Shown: in pieces, positions 1 through 9,200 of the stretch
Position numbering within the stretch: position 1 is the stretch's first letter
How the letters are laid out: each line of letters opens with the position of its first letter
Assembly: GCF_017571475.1 (NCBI RefSeq)
Contig: NZ_JAGETW010000003.1
Span: 62,001-126,000 of the forward strand
Reading direction: 5' to 3'
Source of the DNA: Thiomicrorhabdus sp. 6S3-12
GTDB lineage: Bacteria > Pseudomonadota > Gammaproteobacteria > Thiomicrospirales > Thiomicrospiraceae
Length of the DNA: 64,000 bases
Program-made: the position numbers and the translations under genes
The notes under the pieces: model-generated
Seen by the model: the letters and a program-made list of their open reading frames with translations, nothing else
Told to the model about the DNA's origin: nothing
The model's database searches: none

Positions 1-1716
1 CTGAGCAAACAAAGGGTTGGCAAACTCTGTTTTAGAGATTTGGATTTCACAATCTAAAGCTTCCCTCTCTTTATCCGCAGCAAGACTTGACTCTAGATGG
101 TCGGCAAGACCTTTAGCATCACCGACATTAATCAATCCAAATGGCTTTGTATTGTCTCCAACTTTTAAGAGCAGCTCACCTGAATCACCCGTGATACGCT
201 CAACAATCAAAGCACCACCGCCACTAGACTGAAAGACTCGTTGACACATATCTGCAAATAACTCTTGTGCAGACAATTTCAGCTCTTTTAAATATGGAAA
301 GCTCGAACCAAAAATATCACGGCCTTTCTCATCCAATAAGCCTGCTGTCTTGGCATTACTATTCAAAACAGAATCAATGGTCTGCACTGCTTGAGTCTGA
401 TTGGATAAAAACCAACCCAAAAACTTCAGAACTTTGGCAATATCAGAAGCACGTTCATCGTAGTTTTTAGCATCTTCTTTTTTACCATCATCTTTCACCA
501 CGCTGGCCCCAACAAACACCCAAAGCGGCATAGTGAGATTAAAATTGGCAAATTCTAAATGACGATCCTGATACAAACGTAATTGTTGATAAAATGCTAA
601 TAAAGCCGCAGTTAAATAAGGCTTTTGATGAATAATATCTTCTTGCTTATTTGGAATATTGAAAATGCGGTAATCTTTGCCATAGCCATCTTCATAGAAA
701 TAACGGTAGGCATAATCAAAAATAACTGACTTTGCATAATCGCCTTCTACCTGATCATTTTTAGCAGCAACAATCGCTTCTTTAAATGTAGCAGAATACT
801 CAAAGGTAAAACCATTTCCAGCTAATTTACGCCGACTGGCCAACCATCCTGTTTCGCTATCCGCTGTTCCCAAACCACGGTGCCCTTCATCAACTAACAA
901 AACATTTTGATCGCCAAAACTTGCAACATCCATGACCTTATCGCCCTGTACGTCACTTAATTTGGTAATTTCTGTTACTTTAATATCCGCACTCGATTGC
1001 TGAGTGGTTTGAGTTAAACGCTCAGGATTTAATCCACTTTCGGAAAATTCAATAATATGCTGCTCGCTCAAACGCTCATTTGGACTAATTAAAATCACCT
1101 GACCATAATCGTCTGACTTGGCAAAACGGTTAGCATAGTACTTAAACTGCAAAATATTGCAGTGCATTAACAGAGTTTTGCCGCTTCCTGTCGCATTTTG
1201 TAAGCAAAGTTTATTAAGCTCTTCAAAAGCATAGGTTGGTACAGGTGCTTCAAAACCCTCAGCTTCATAGTGCCCATTAAACACTGACACATAATGATTC
1301 AACTTATTGAGTAGACCAAAACGATTATTAAAAAACTCATACAGGTAAATTTCGACAAACAGCAGGCTCAGCCATTGAAAATACTTCCATTCAATTGATT
1401 TTTCTCTTCCAACGTTGATCTGATCTAAATGGGCGACCAAATTCGCATCAAACTGTTTAAGTTGCTGTTCTGAGTAAGCCCAAGTCGGTTGCCAATGGGC
1501 TAACAACTCAGCTAAATAATAATGATGTCGATCTGGACTTAGGCCTGGTTTGGCTTTTTTTACGGAAGCCGCAATCACATCTAAGGCACGAACTTTAGCG
1601 CCCTTTTTCAGAAACTGTTTCTCTAGGGGATTAATGCCAAATTGCGTCAAAAGCCACTGATTCAGTACCAGTTTTTTATTGAAATGTTTTGCGTCTAATT
1701 TCTTTAGTTTTGCCAT
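1..1716 (-). CDS. DEAD/DEAH-type helicase, type III restriction (Res)-like, 3' end cut by window
   Basis: The frame is open from the ATG at 1716 to the window edge (572 codons), so the C-terminal part is missing. Superfamily 2 motifs are readable: Walker A ATGSGKT near residue 175, DEGH at 276-279 in place of DEAH, and a downstream SATF motif III. The DEGH variant is typical of type III restriction subunits and related defence helicases. Its role is probably ATP-driven translocation on DNA next to the methyltransferase encoded at 6264-9623. It lies 14 bp after the 319-aa gene, as the last visible gene of the operon. The first 25 residues recur in a scar at about 5300-5378. The specific system it belongs to is inferred. 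Confidence 0.85.
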   Translation of the reverse strand, partial: MAKLKKLDAKHFNKKLVLNQWLLTQFGINPLEKQFLKKGAKVRALDVIAASVKKAKPGLSPDRHHYYLAELLAHWQPTWAYSEQQLKQFDANLVAHLDQINVGREKSIEWKYFQWLSLLFVEIYLYEFFNNRFGLLNKLNHYVSVFNGHYEAEGFEAPVPTYAFEELNKLCLQNATGSGKTLLMHCNILQFKYYANRFAKSDDYGQVILISPNERLSEQHIIEFSESGLNPERLTQTTQQSSADIKVTEITKLSDVQGDKVMDVASFGDQNVLLVDEGHRGLGTADSETGWLASRRKLAGNGFTFEYSATFKEAIVAAKNDQVEGDYAKSVIFDYAYRYFYEDGYGKDYRIFNIPNKQEDIIHQKPYLTAALLAFYQQLRLYQDRHLEFANFNLTMPLWVFVGASVVKDDGKKEDAKNYDERASDIAKVLKFLGWFLSNQTQAVQTIDSVLNSNAKTAGLLDEKGRDIFGSSFPYLKELKLSAQELFADMCQRVFQSSGGGALIVERITGDSGELLLKVGDNTKPFGLINVGDAKGLADHLESSLAADKEREALDCEIQISKTEFANPLFAQ

Positions 1717-1730
1717 GATTGTTGTTAACT

Positions 1731-2690
1731 TCAATGCTTAGTTATTTTAGGGCCGAAATACACAATCTGAATCTGTTTCATTGCTGGGGTCAAAGGCCAA
1801 TCAAAATAGACACGGATTTGAGGGGTTTTGATTTTTCCATGGTAACTGAAGGATTCTTTTTCACCTGTATAGGCATTTTTAAACTTTAATTGATTTACAA
1901 AATCTATTTTGTCTTGGTCTGACTCATCTGAAAACCATGCTTTGTCACCATGAAAGTGCTGTTCAATCAATTGATGAGTCGAACTAGAAAATTGCTGCTT
2001 TTCATCTCGGCTTTGAATAATTTCTTCAAGTTTTTTACATAACTCTAAAAATCTTTCCGCGACACAATCACTGAAAGGTAATTGTTCTATCTGACCTAGT
2101 AATTCATCACTAAACACCAGAAGTTCAAACTGTGCTTTCGAATAAGAAATTAAATCCTTCCAGTTCTGTGGAGGAGGGAGAAGGCTATGTAACCGAGCTT
2201 TAAGACTTTCAAATTCATAATAGTTTTGAATTTCATACAATCCTAAAATTTCTTCTGGAAGGCCATGTTGAACACAAAGAGTGTTGACTCTAAACACCTT
2301 TTCTTGACCTAAACTATAGGAAGCAACAGGCTTATCTATAATTTGTTTACGCGCGCACTCACCCAAGCCTCGATTAGTGACATCCTGTCCATTCAACTCA
2401 AAATAATCATCAGGATTTTCTTCTCGGCTTTCACACCAAAAAGGCCCACTCCTATCAAGCCATGTAAAAATCTTTTGCCTTTGATCTTTTGAAGCATTTT
2501 TACCAATAACATCAATTAAGGATTTGTTATCTGCAACAAATAAATTTCGTACATTTCTATGACACTTTAGAGGGCTGCCAAGCTTTTTGGCTTGTGTATT
2601 AAATAGAACCAAGTCTAATAAATCATTAATCAAAGACGAAAAGTCACGACCATAAATTTCTAAAGATAAATCATTCAAAATCACTTCCAT
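1731..2690 (-). CDS. Unknown 319-aa protein of the DUF262/AAA cassette
   Basis: I do not recognise this 319-aa protein. It has no signal peptide or membrane segment and is rich in acidic and aromatic residues. The last third ends in a beta-like stretch (QIRVYFDWPL, then QIQIVYFGPK) that could be a small sheet at the C-terminus. The ATG is 3 bp after the stop of the DUF3696 ATPase gene, so the two are almost certainly co-translated, and it is likely a dedicated partner of that ATPase and the DUF262 protein. It could be an effector, a recognition subunit or an assembly factor; the sequence alone does not tell. Confidence 0.8.
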   Translation of the reverse strand: MEVILNDLSLEIYGRDFSSLINDLLDLVLFNTQAKKLGSPLKCHRNVRNLFVADNKSLIDVIGKNASKDQRQKIFTWLDRSGPFWCESREENPDDYFELNGQDVTNRGLGECARKQIIDKPVASYSLGQEKVFRVNTLCVQHGLPEEILGLYEIQNYYEFESLKARLHSLLPPPQNWKDLISYSKAQFELLVFSDELLGQIEQLPFSDCVAERFLELCKKLEEIIQSRDEKQQFSSSTHQLIEQHFHGDKAWFSDESDQDKIDFVNQLKFKNAYTGEKESFSYHGKIKTPQIRVYFDWPLTPAMKQIQIVYFGPKITKH

Positions 2691-2693
2691 GCT

Positions 2694-3785
2694 TTAATCC
2701 CAGCCGTTGATTTCAGAGATATCTTTATCTGTTTGATCAAAAAATCCTTCAGGCCATTCACTAAGCTGACCAAATCTATCGATTCGAGGAGAAACTAAAA
2801 ATGGAATCGGTATATTCTTGTCATCCAGTTTAGTGTCAAAGAAATGGATATTTACTTTTTGAGGAGCAATTTTCTGTTTTGATACCGCCAAACGGATACC
2901 ATTCAAGACATGATCACTATGAGTTTCAATTATTGTTTGTGTACCTGAAGCAGCGACCATCGATAAAAAACTACCCATCTTTGATTGCCCCATTGGGTGC
3001 AAATGCGCTTCAGGGCTATCAACAATTAAAATCTGATCATCTTCCGTTAATAACCCAGCGACCAAAACAGGAAAAACATAAGACAAACCAAAGCCGATAT
3101 TCACCGGACGATTCCAATCTTCATGCATCGATTTGCGAAGCTCTAACTTCACATAAGGCAATCCTTCCACAGCCGTCGTATTAGCTTCTGCATTTGGAAA
3201 AATCTCATTCATCCATGCTAAAAACTGTTTTCGAAAACTGCGTGATGACTCACTTGGATGCATTTTGGAAGGATGTACTTCTTCATCTTTATGAGTTTCA
3301 AACAACCAAGCAGCATATTGCCCAAATGATCCAACATCAGCGTTAGTATGACTTGGGCTTTCTGGAATAGGAAATAGATCTAAATTGATGTCCCTAGCCG
3401 CACTGATAAAAACCGTTTTCGAAATATTACGCTTAATTTCCTCACAAGCACTATTAAGACTAACGGGCAGGGATAAGGCACTCCTGATTGAAGCATCCAA
3501 GCTTATTGAATAGGTCGATACTTCACCCTCAAATTTAAACCTTATTTCTCTGCTGTCAGCATGACGCGATACAACCTCCCCTGAAGTACCAAGACGAGTA
3601 TTTTTACCATTGAGTAATACATCACACTTACCTTGCTTGTCTTCAATTTGACTAGCTAACAATAAGCTCTGAATCGAAGAGGACTTACCCGCTGCGTTAA
3701 AGCCCGTAAAAACATTCAGTGAAGCTAACGGGATGATTTGTTGCTTAAAACATTTGAAGTTCTGAATTTCTATTTGATTAATCAT
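2694..3785 (-). CDS. AAA family ATPase, DUF3696 / OLD-like
   Basis: The 363-aa protein begins with an SMC/RecF-style ABC ATPase fold. Walker A is GFNAAGKSS near residue 32 (FTGFNAAGKSSSIQ), the Walker B region is LIVDSPEAHLHP, and a following ETHSDHVLNGIR resembles the H-loop. The C-terminus (GQLSEWPEGFFDQ) is characteristic of DUF3696 proteins. I chose the ATG at 3785 over the one at 3797 because it gives the usual MINQIEIQNFK start and has a GGAG Shine-Dalgarno inside the preceding gene; it overlaps the DUF262 gene by 8 bp. Such ATPases often act as sensors or motors in anti-phage systems. No TOPRIM domain of true OLD nucleases is visible. Confidence 0.88.
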   Translation of the reverse strand: MINQIEIQNFKCFKQQIIPLASLNVFTGFNAAGKSSSIQSLLLASQIEDKQGKCDVLLNGKNTRLGTSGEVVSRHADSREIRFKFEGEVSTYSISLDASIRSALSLPVSLNSACEEIKRNISKTVFISAARDINLDLFPIPESPSHTNADVGSFGQYAAWLFETHKDEEVHPSKMHPSESSRSFRKQFLAWMNEIFPNAEANTTAVEGLPYVKLELRKSMHEDWNRPVNIGFGLSYVFPVLVAGLLTEDDQILIVDSPEAHLHPMGQSKMGSFLSMVAASGTQTIIETHSDHVLNGIRLAVSKQKIAPQKVNIHFFDTKLDDKNIPIPFLVSPRIDRFGQLSEWPEGFFDQTDKDISEINGWD

Positions 3786-5163
3786 CACCGCTCCCATCTT
3801 TAATTATTTTATTGACCTTTTCATAGCCCACAGTGGCCTCAATAAGCTCCTTAATCACTTTTTCATCAAATGCTTCACCAAATTCACTTTCAAGCTCTTT
3901 CTTAAAATCACTTTGCCCTACTTTATCTAACACTGTTTTATTGGTATGTAAACAAGATTCTTCATACAAGGATCTAATTTGATTGGCCTTCCACCGTAAG
4001 GTATTTTCATCTCTATAAATTGCATGAGATCTTAAAATAAATAAATAAAAAATCACCAATGGCGATTCGGCAATATGACTACCAAACATCATTTCAGTTA
4101 AAGAGTGTCGAGCTCGAACTTTAATCGAATTATTCGTTGATAAAGAAATAGCATCATCAAAAGGTTTGAATATCAGTAATTGCATAGTTCTTTCAACTAA
4201 TTCAGTTTTTTTCAAGGCTCTAATATTATCGATATGTTTTACCCATGATGTGACTAGAGAATCGAACAGAGATGCATTGATAACACTTCTTTTACCATTT
4301 GGCTTACAAATAGATTTTCTGAAAGCATTACCATCAAATATTTCAACATTTAACTGCATCACTTCATCAAATACAGCCAAAAGGTTTTCAAGCTTACTCT
4401 CTTCAACATTATTCATCTCAACAAGTGCGTCAGATAAAAAATCATCCATTTCAGCTTTATAACTATCAATCCCTAACAAATAAAAAGCACAGAAGCGGTT
4501 AACAACCTCTCTATCTCTCATAGTTTTGCTTTGCAAGGCTTTATCCGTAGCCATTTTAAAGCTATCCAGTTCTACAGCCTTTTTAAGCCATCGAGTTGCT
4601 TGCCCACTATAAAGGCAATTACGCATCTGTTGACGCGTCAAAGGCTCTCCACTATTAACCCTTTCAAAAATATCTAAACGCGCTCTTTCAGGTGCTTTTG
4701 AATCAAGAATATACAACGTCAACTGAGTGTCTTCGATCCTTTCTTGAAGATGAATAGGTAATTCAGAAAACCTTTTATTTTTGATAATTTCATCTTCTTT
4801 CTTACCAATATCTTTTAATGCAAACTCATCATCTAAATATCTGCGAAAGGTCGTCAATCTTTGCAAACCATCGACCACAATAATTTTGCCATCAACATCC
4901 TCTGCTACATACATAACAGGGAGAGGGATTCTCATTAAAGCTGATTCGATTAATCTTTGTTGATGTAAAGGAGGCCAAACAAAGTCACGTTGAAATTCTG
5001 GGTCTAAGATATATCGATCTTTTTTAATACGAGCGATGACTTCACCAACAGTGCGAACATCTTTTCGAACAAAAACAGTATCTAACGGGTAATCTCCCCA
5101 GGATTCGCTTTGATCTGTTTCACCCAAGCCTTCTACTTGTTCTACTGTATCGTGTTCATTCAT
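3778..5163 (-). CDS. DUF262 domain protein (GmrSD/BrxU N-terminal-like)
   Basis: The N-terminal half carries the DUF262 signature: LDPEFQRDFVWPP, then IPLPVMYV, then VVDGLQRLTT, a ParB/Srx-like nucleotide-binding fold found in GmrSD-type type IV restriction enzymes. The C-terminal half is helical and lacks a visible HNH (DUF1524) nuclease motif, so nuclease activity cannot be assumed. The frame extends upstream to 5322, but those residues are an out-of-frame reading of a methyltransferase-tail scar. The start at 5163 gives 461 aa and an ATGA overlap with the scar ORF stop; 5202, with GGAAGAGG upstream, is the alternative. It is coupled to the DUF3696 ATPase gene by an 8-bp overlap. Confidence 0.85.
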   Translation of the reverse strand: MNEHDTVEQVEGLGETDQSESWGDYPLDTVFVRKDVRTVGEVIARIKKDRYILDPEFQRDFVWPPLHQQRLIESALMRIPLPVMYVAEDVDGKIIVVDGLQRLTTFRRYLDDEFALKDIGKKEDEIIKNKRFSELPIHLQERIEDTQLTLYILDSKAPERARLDIFERVNSGEPLTRQQMRNCLYSGQATRWLKKAVELDSFKMATDKALQSKTMRDREVVNRFCAFYLLGIDSYKAEMDDFLSDALVEMNNVEESKLENLLAVFDEVMQLNVEIFDGNAFRKSICKPNGKRSVINASLFDSLVTSWVKHIDNIRALKKTELVERTMQLLIFKPFDDAISLSTNNSIKVRARHSLTEMMFGSHIAESPLVIFYLFILRSHAIYRDENTLRWKANQIRSLYEESCLHTNKTVLDKVGQSDFKKELESEFGEAFDEKVIKELIEATVGYEKVNKIIKDGSGDD

Positions 5164-5207
5164 TCGTAAATTTTCCTCTGAATTTGTAGATTCGAACGAC
5201 ATAAAGC

Positions 5208-5378
5208 CTCTTCCCACATTCTTTGCATAAAGGTGTCTTCCAGACGGGTTTTGGCAGTGCCATGCTGTTGTAAGCCATGGGGGCCGTCGATATAGATTTT
5301 GTCGAATTGTGTCAACAGCCACTGATTTAGAACTAGTTTTTTCGAAAAAAACTTAGAGTTTAATTTCTTAAAAGTCAT
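5208..5378 (-). pseudogene. Chimeric scar: helicase head fused to methyltransferase tail
   Basis: Read on the minus strand from the ATG at 5378, about 25 codons (ending KKLVLNQWLLTQF) match the start of the helicase at 1716. From the shared TQF onward, DKIYIDGPHGLQQHGTAKTR matches the C-terminus of the methyltransferase (DKIYINGPHGLQLHGTAKTR near 6290-6370). Two genes that are far apart in this operon have thus been joined at a short shared sequence, with everything between lost. The frame runs to a TGA at 5160-5162 that overlaps the DUF262 start. It is too short to be a working helicase or methylase and reads as a recombination footprint. Confidence 0.85.
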
Positions 5379-5412
5379 ATATTTGAGCTCAACAAAAAGA
5401 AAAAGAAGGTAA

Positions 5413-6267
5413 TCAGTTACAAATATCACTAACTTGATGTGATTTCGTTTTAGATACAATCAAACAAAACAGTTCAAAGAAATCATTCATTTCAAATAAA
5501 TTTAAATACATCTTATTATCGTTTCCGACTTTTTTATCATTATCAAAATCAGATGGAGCAGATAATCTCTTATAAGTCGATTCTTGCTCTAAGTATCGGT
5601 CTTTTACATTCGAAGAGAACTCCCAAAAAACTCCTTTTATACATGGAATGTCATACCAATATACATAAATCGTTTTTTGAAGAATTCCTTTTCTATCAAT
5701 TTCATTAAGTTGATTCTTTAATTTATCCCCAACATCCAATGTTGCAGAATGGCTATAACAACGATATTCTCTATTAACTAGTTCAGAAACCTTCACAAAA
5801 GGCTTCAATATTGCCTTAACCTCCAAATACAGTATATCCTCCCCTCCAAATTGAATTTTAATGTCAGGCATCCTTTTCAATTCACTATCAGCTCTTTGGT
5901 ATGTGTATTTGGAATCACTTTCTTTAAGGTTTTTATTCAATCTAAAAACAATAAATTCTCCCAACAACTTTTCAAACAGCTCCGCCTGCTTAATATCACT
6001 AGACTTGGACTCGCTATTTTTCTGTAAAGATTTAGCAGAAGTAAGTTTTGTGCATTTTTTGCATGTTGCATCATTTTTTCGAGGAGGATACCCTTCTGAA
6101 GAATTCTTTTTTTCAAACGAAAGGTAGTCTTGATATAACTCATTACTCTCTGAGCTAGGAGAAAAAATTGAAAAGTGATGACTCTGACTCTGTTTCAAAT
6201 TGGTAAGTGAACTAGTACTAACTAGTGACTTATATAAGCTTATCGCATAGTTCATTTCTTTATTCAT
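5413..6267 (-). CDS. Putative PD-(D/E)XK nuclease-like protein, 284 aa
   Basis: The N-terminal 90 residues are polar and probably disordered, with one CxxC pair (C69/C72). From residue 95 the protein resembles a restriction-endonuclease-like fold: a helix with a central Glu (AELFEKLLGEF), then PD at 134-135, a short hairpin, and LEVK at 148-151, matching PD-x(n)-(D/E)xK. It is therefore a candidate nuclease subunit for the adjacent methyltransferase and helicases. The ATG overlaps the methyltransferase stop (ATGA), indicating translational coupling. The gene is visibly AT-richer than the methyltransferase, suggesting a separate origin. The nuclease assignment is from motif reading only. Confidence 0.72.
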   Translation of the reverse strand: MNKEMNYAISLYKSLVSTSSLTNLKQSQSHHFSIFSPSSESNELYQDYLSFEKKNSSEGYPPRKNDATCKKCTKLTSAKSLQKNSESKSSDIKQAELFEKLLGEFIVFRLNKNLKESDSKYTYQRADSELKRMPDIKIQFGGEDILYLEVKAILKPFVKVSELVNREYRCYSHSATLDVGDKLKNQLNEIDRKGILQKTIYVYWYDIPCIKGVFWEFSSNVKDRYLEQESTYKRLSAPSDFDNDKKVGNDNKMYLNLFEMNDFFELFCLIVSKTKSHQVSDICN

Positions 6268-9200
6268 AAAGAGAACATTTTCTTAATGAATGTGTCTTCT
6301 AGGCAAAATAGACGCGTTTTTGCAGTGCCGTGCAGTTGTAGCCCGTGAGGGCCGTTGATATAGATTTTGTCGAATTGGGTATCCGCTTGGTTGACGCCCA
6401 GTTTTTCTAAATAAGCTTCTAGGAAGGCCGAATCTTTTTCTGGGTCGTCGGTGAGTTTGCGCCAAATGACCAATACCGAATCACGCAATTCATCACTGCC
6501 AGCTTGTTGACGTACCCAGCCTTCGACGGTGCGGATTTGGTAAGGAGACGCATTGTCACTATAGGCATCCACTTGTTTTAACCGACCGGCAAGCTTTAAG
6601 CGGGTGTGTTGGTCGTTGGGTAATTCGGTGTCATGCTCTCGTTCAAACTCGCAATCAAAAGCACGCCATTTATCCAGCTTGACCACATTGAGACCAATCA
6701 ACCAGTTAAAGGTTTCAATTAGATCAACCGCTTGTGGTTTGGCTTCATCCGAATTGGGGCGTTTGATTTTCAGCTGATAATTTGCAGGATTGCTAAATTG
6801 ATTCAGATTCAATAAAGACGGGCTTTCCGCCGTTTCCGCTTCTAACAGATAAGACAAAATAAAGTCTTTTGGCATATCAGCCGTGTTGTAAGTACGGTCA
6901 TCGACCAGATTATTTAGCGTGTCTTCATATTGCTCTAAACGGATATATTTAAAACATTGCGACACACCGCCTGCTTTACCTTCGGAGTCAAAGACAGGTT
7001 TGCCGTCTTTCCAATCTTTGGCATACACCACTTTTTGAATACGAGGCTTGGTGACTGAATCAAAATAAGTGCCCATTTCGCACAGGATATATTTGCGATT
7101 ACCTTGGTCTTCACGATTAAGGTTAATGACCGCATGACCTGTTGTGCCTGAACCAGCGAAGTAATCTAAGATTATTGGTTTTTCAGCATTGTTTGTTGAA
7201 AGAAATATGCACTCTTCTACAAGGTTAATTGATTTAGGAAAATCGAAGAGTTTTTTACCCATTAAGCTTACTAACAACGTATTTCCGTATTTACCAGCAT
7301 CAAATTGTCCACCTGACCAAACTGTTTTAGGTACCGTTAGTTCATGAGTTAAAAATAAATCAAAATTACCTTCATCATCTTTTCGCACTGTAATTCTGTC
7401 TATGTTGTCATTTATAGAATCAAGTCCAAAGTTCCATCTTCTTTCGACACCATCTTGATCAATAGGCCAAACCTCTATTTCACCATTATCAAGTTCTACA
7501 TTCTTGCCAAGAGGGTGAAAGTTATCATCTGGAACTTCACCTACTCTCACTATTTGTGAGTTTTTTATGTATATAGGATAAAACGAGAGTCTTCGCTCTG
7601 TTCTAAGCGAATTCTCTCCCCAGCGTCTCATTTTTCTAGGAGTTTTATTTTTTTCCAACTTCCTAGCTATTGCCGTCTTATTTTCCTCAGAAGTAATAAA
7701 AATTGCATACTCATGAACACGGTTAAAGTCTTTCGTAATAGAGCCTTTAGGATTGTGAACAACGGTTATTTTTGTAATTCTTTTGTCTACGAACCTTTCT
7801 TCTAAAATTTTGGATAAATTTAAAAACTCTGCATCATCAATGGCTATTGTTTTCACTGACTTTTCGTTCATAAGGTTTGAAGACAAATCCAGCCTATTAG
7901 CCATTAAAGACATCCATGAGGAATCTCTATATTCATTCTTATAAAGGATAGGAGTCGAGTTAGTGTTGTATGGTGGATCAATGTATATGTAGTTTATTGA
8001 AGCTTTGAATTTTCTCTGCAAAATATTTAAAGCCTGAAAATTATCCGAATTAATCAGCAAGCCATTACTTTGCTCATCTAAGTCTTCAATTTCAGCCAGT
8101 AGTTCATCTTTAAAAGCGGCATTAAAAAACTGGGTATCGACTACCAGATATTTAAATTTTTCATCGGCAAAAACCGCTTCCATGCCTTGTGCTTTAACGG
8201 AATCCAATTCCGCTAAATCAATGGCAAAAAGCGATACCCATTCTTGGCGTTGCGCTTCGTTTTCAAGGGCAATTGCCACCAGGCCTAGTGATTTTTCCAG
8301 TCTATCCAGCGTAATGCAATATTGGGTTTCGGTAACGAATTTCTTTTTTAGCCATAGCTTTTTTTGAAAGTCTTCCAGTTGCGCTAAAAAGGCAATAATG
8401 TCTTTGGCAATGCGGCGCAATACTTTGACTTGTTGCAACCAAATTTCTACCGTGCCTGTATCTGCCTGCTCCACATCATCCAAACGCATGATTTCGTTTT
8501 TAATGTAAAAATCCAATTCACGCTGTAAAAAACCACCGAGGTCTTTATGGATAAAGTAATCCATGGTGTTTTTGCTGGTGTAATTATTGAGGTATTTAGT
8601 CAATAACGGCCGCTGAGGGATTTTATCGGTAGGGGCTAAGATTTCTGCAAAGGTTAAATAGTCCGCCGCTTCTGGCATGGCGGATAAAGCATCTTGAATC
8701 ACTTGGGTGATATACAAATTCGGTAAATCGCCTTTATTGGCAGACTTACCAAAACGGGCTTTCAGTTGTTTCTCTTGTTCTGCTGAAATGGCATCGTCAT
8801 TGGTGGCGACACGAAACTCAAAATAGACTTCTAATTCACCCGCTTCATTCATCGCAATCGGGTTGTCTTTGCGAATAAAGAACTGACGCTTTTCGGTTTC
8901 TTTATTGTTATTTTGCGCGCCTTGCTCGGCATCCACCAATTTAAAGTGAATGCGCTTGTCTCCGAGTTGTGGGGCATCTGTAAAGTCTAGTGTGCCTGCT
9001 TTGTTTTGCTTGCTGGCTTGTTCGGCTTGCTTTGCCGCCGCTTCACGAATATTAAAGCTGTATTCATTAAAACTTTCGGTGGTCTTGATGTAGTACTGGT
9101 CTTTATTCGCCCAATGCAAATAGACTTCACTGCCGTCATAAGGCACCGCATAAGCCGCCGCACGGGATTTGTTTTCCGCCACATGATATCGACGGCTCAT

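Noticed and set aside
5164-5322. N-terminal extension of the DUF262 gene to 5322
   Set aside because: These 53 residues are the scar read in another frame and do not resemble a DUF262 N-terminus; the start at 5163 is supported by the ATGA overlap.
5160-5459. 99-aa minus-strand ORF as a functional gene
   Set aside because: It joins a helicase start to a methylase end and is best explained as a recombination scar, not a protein.
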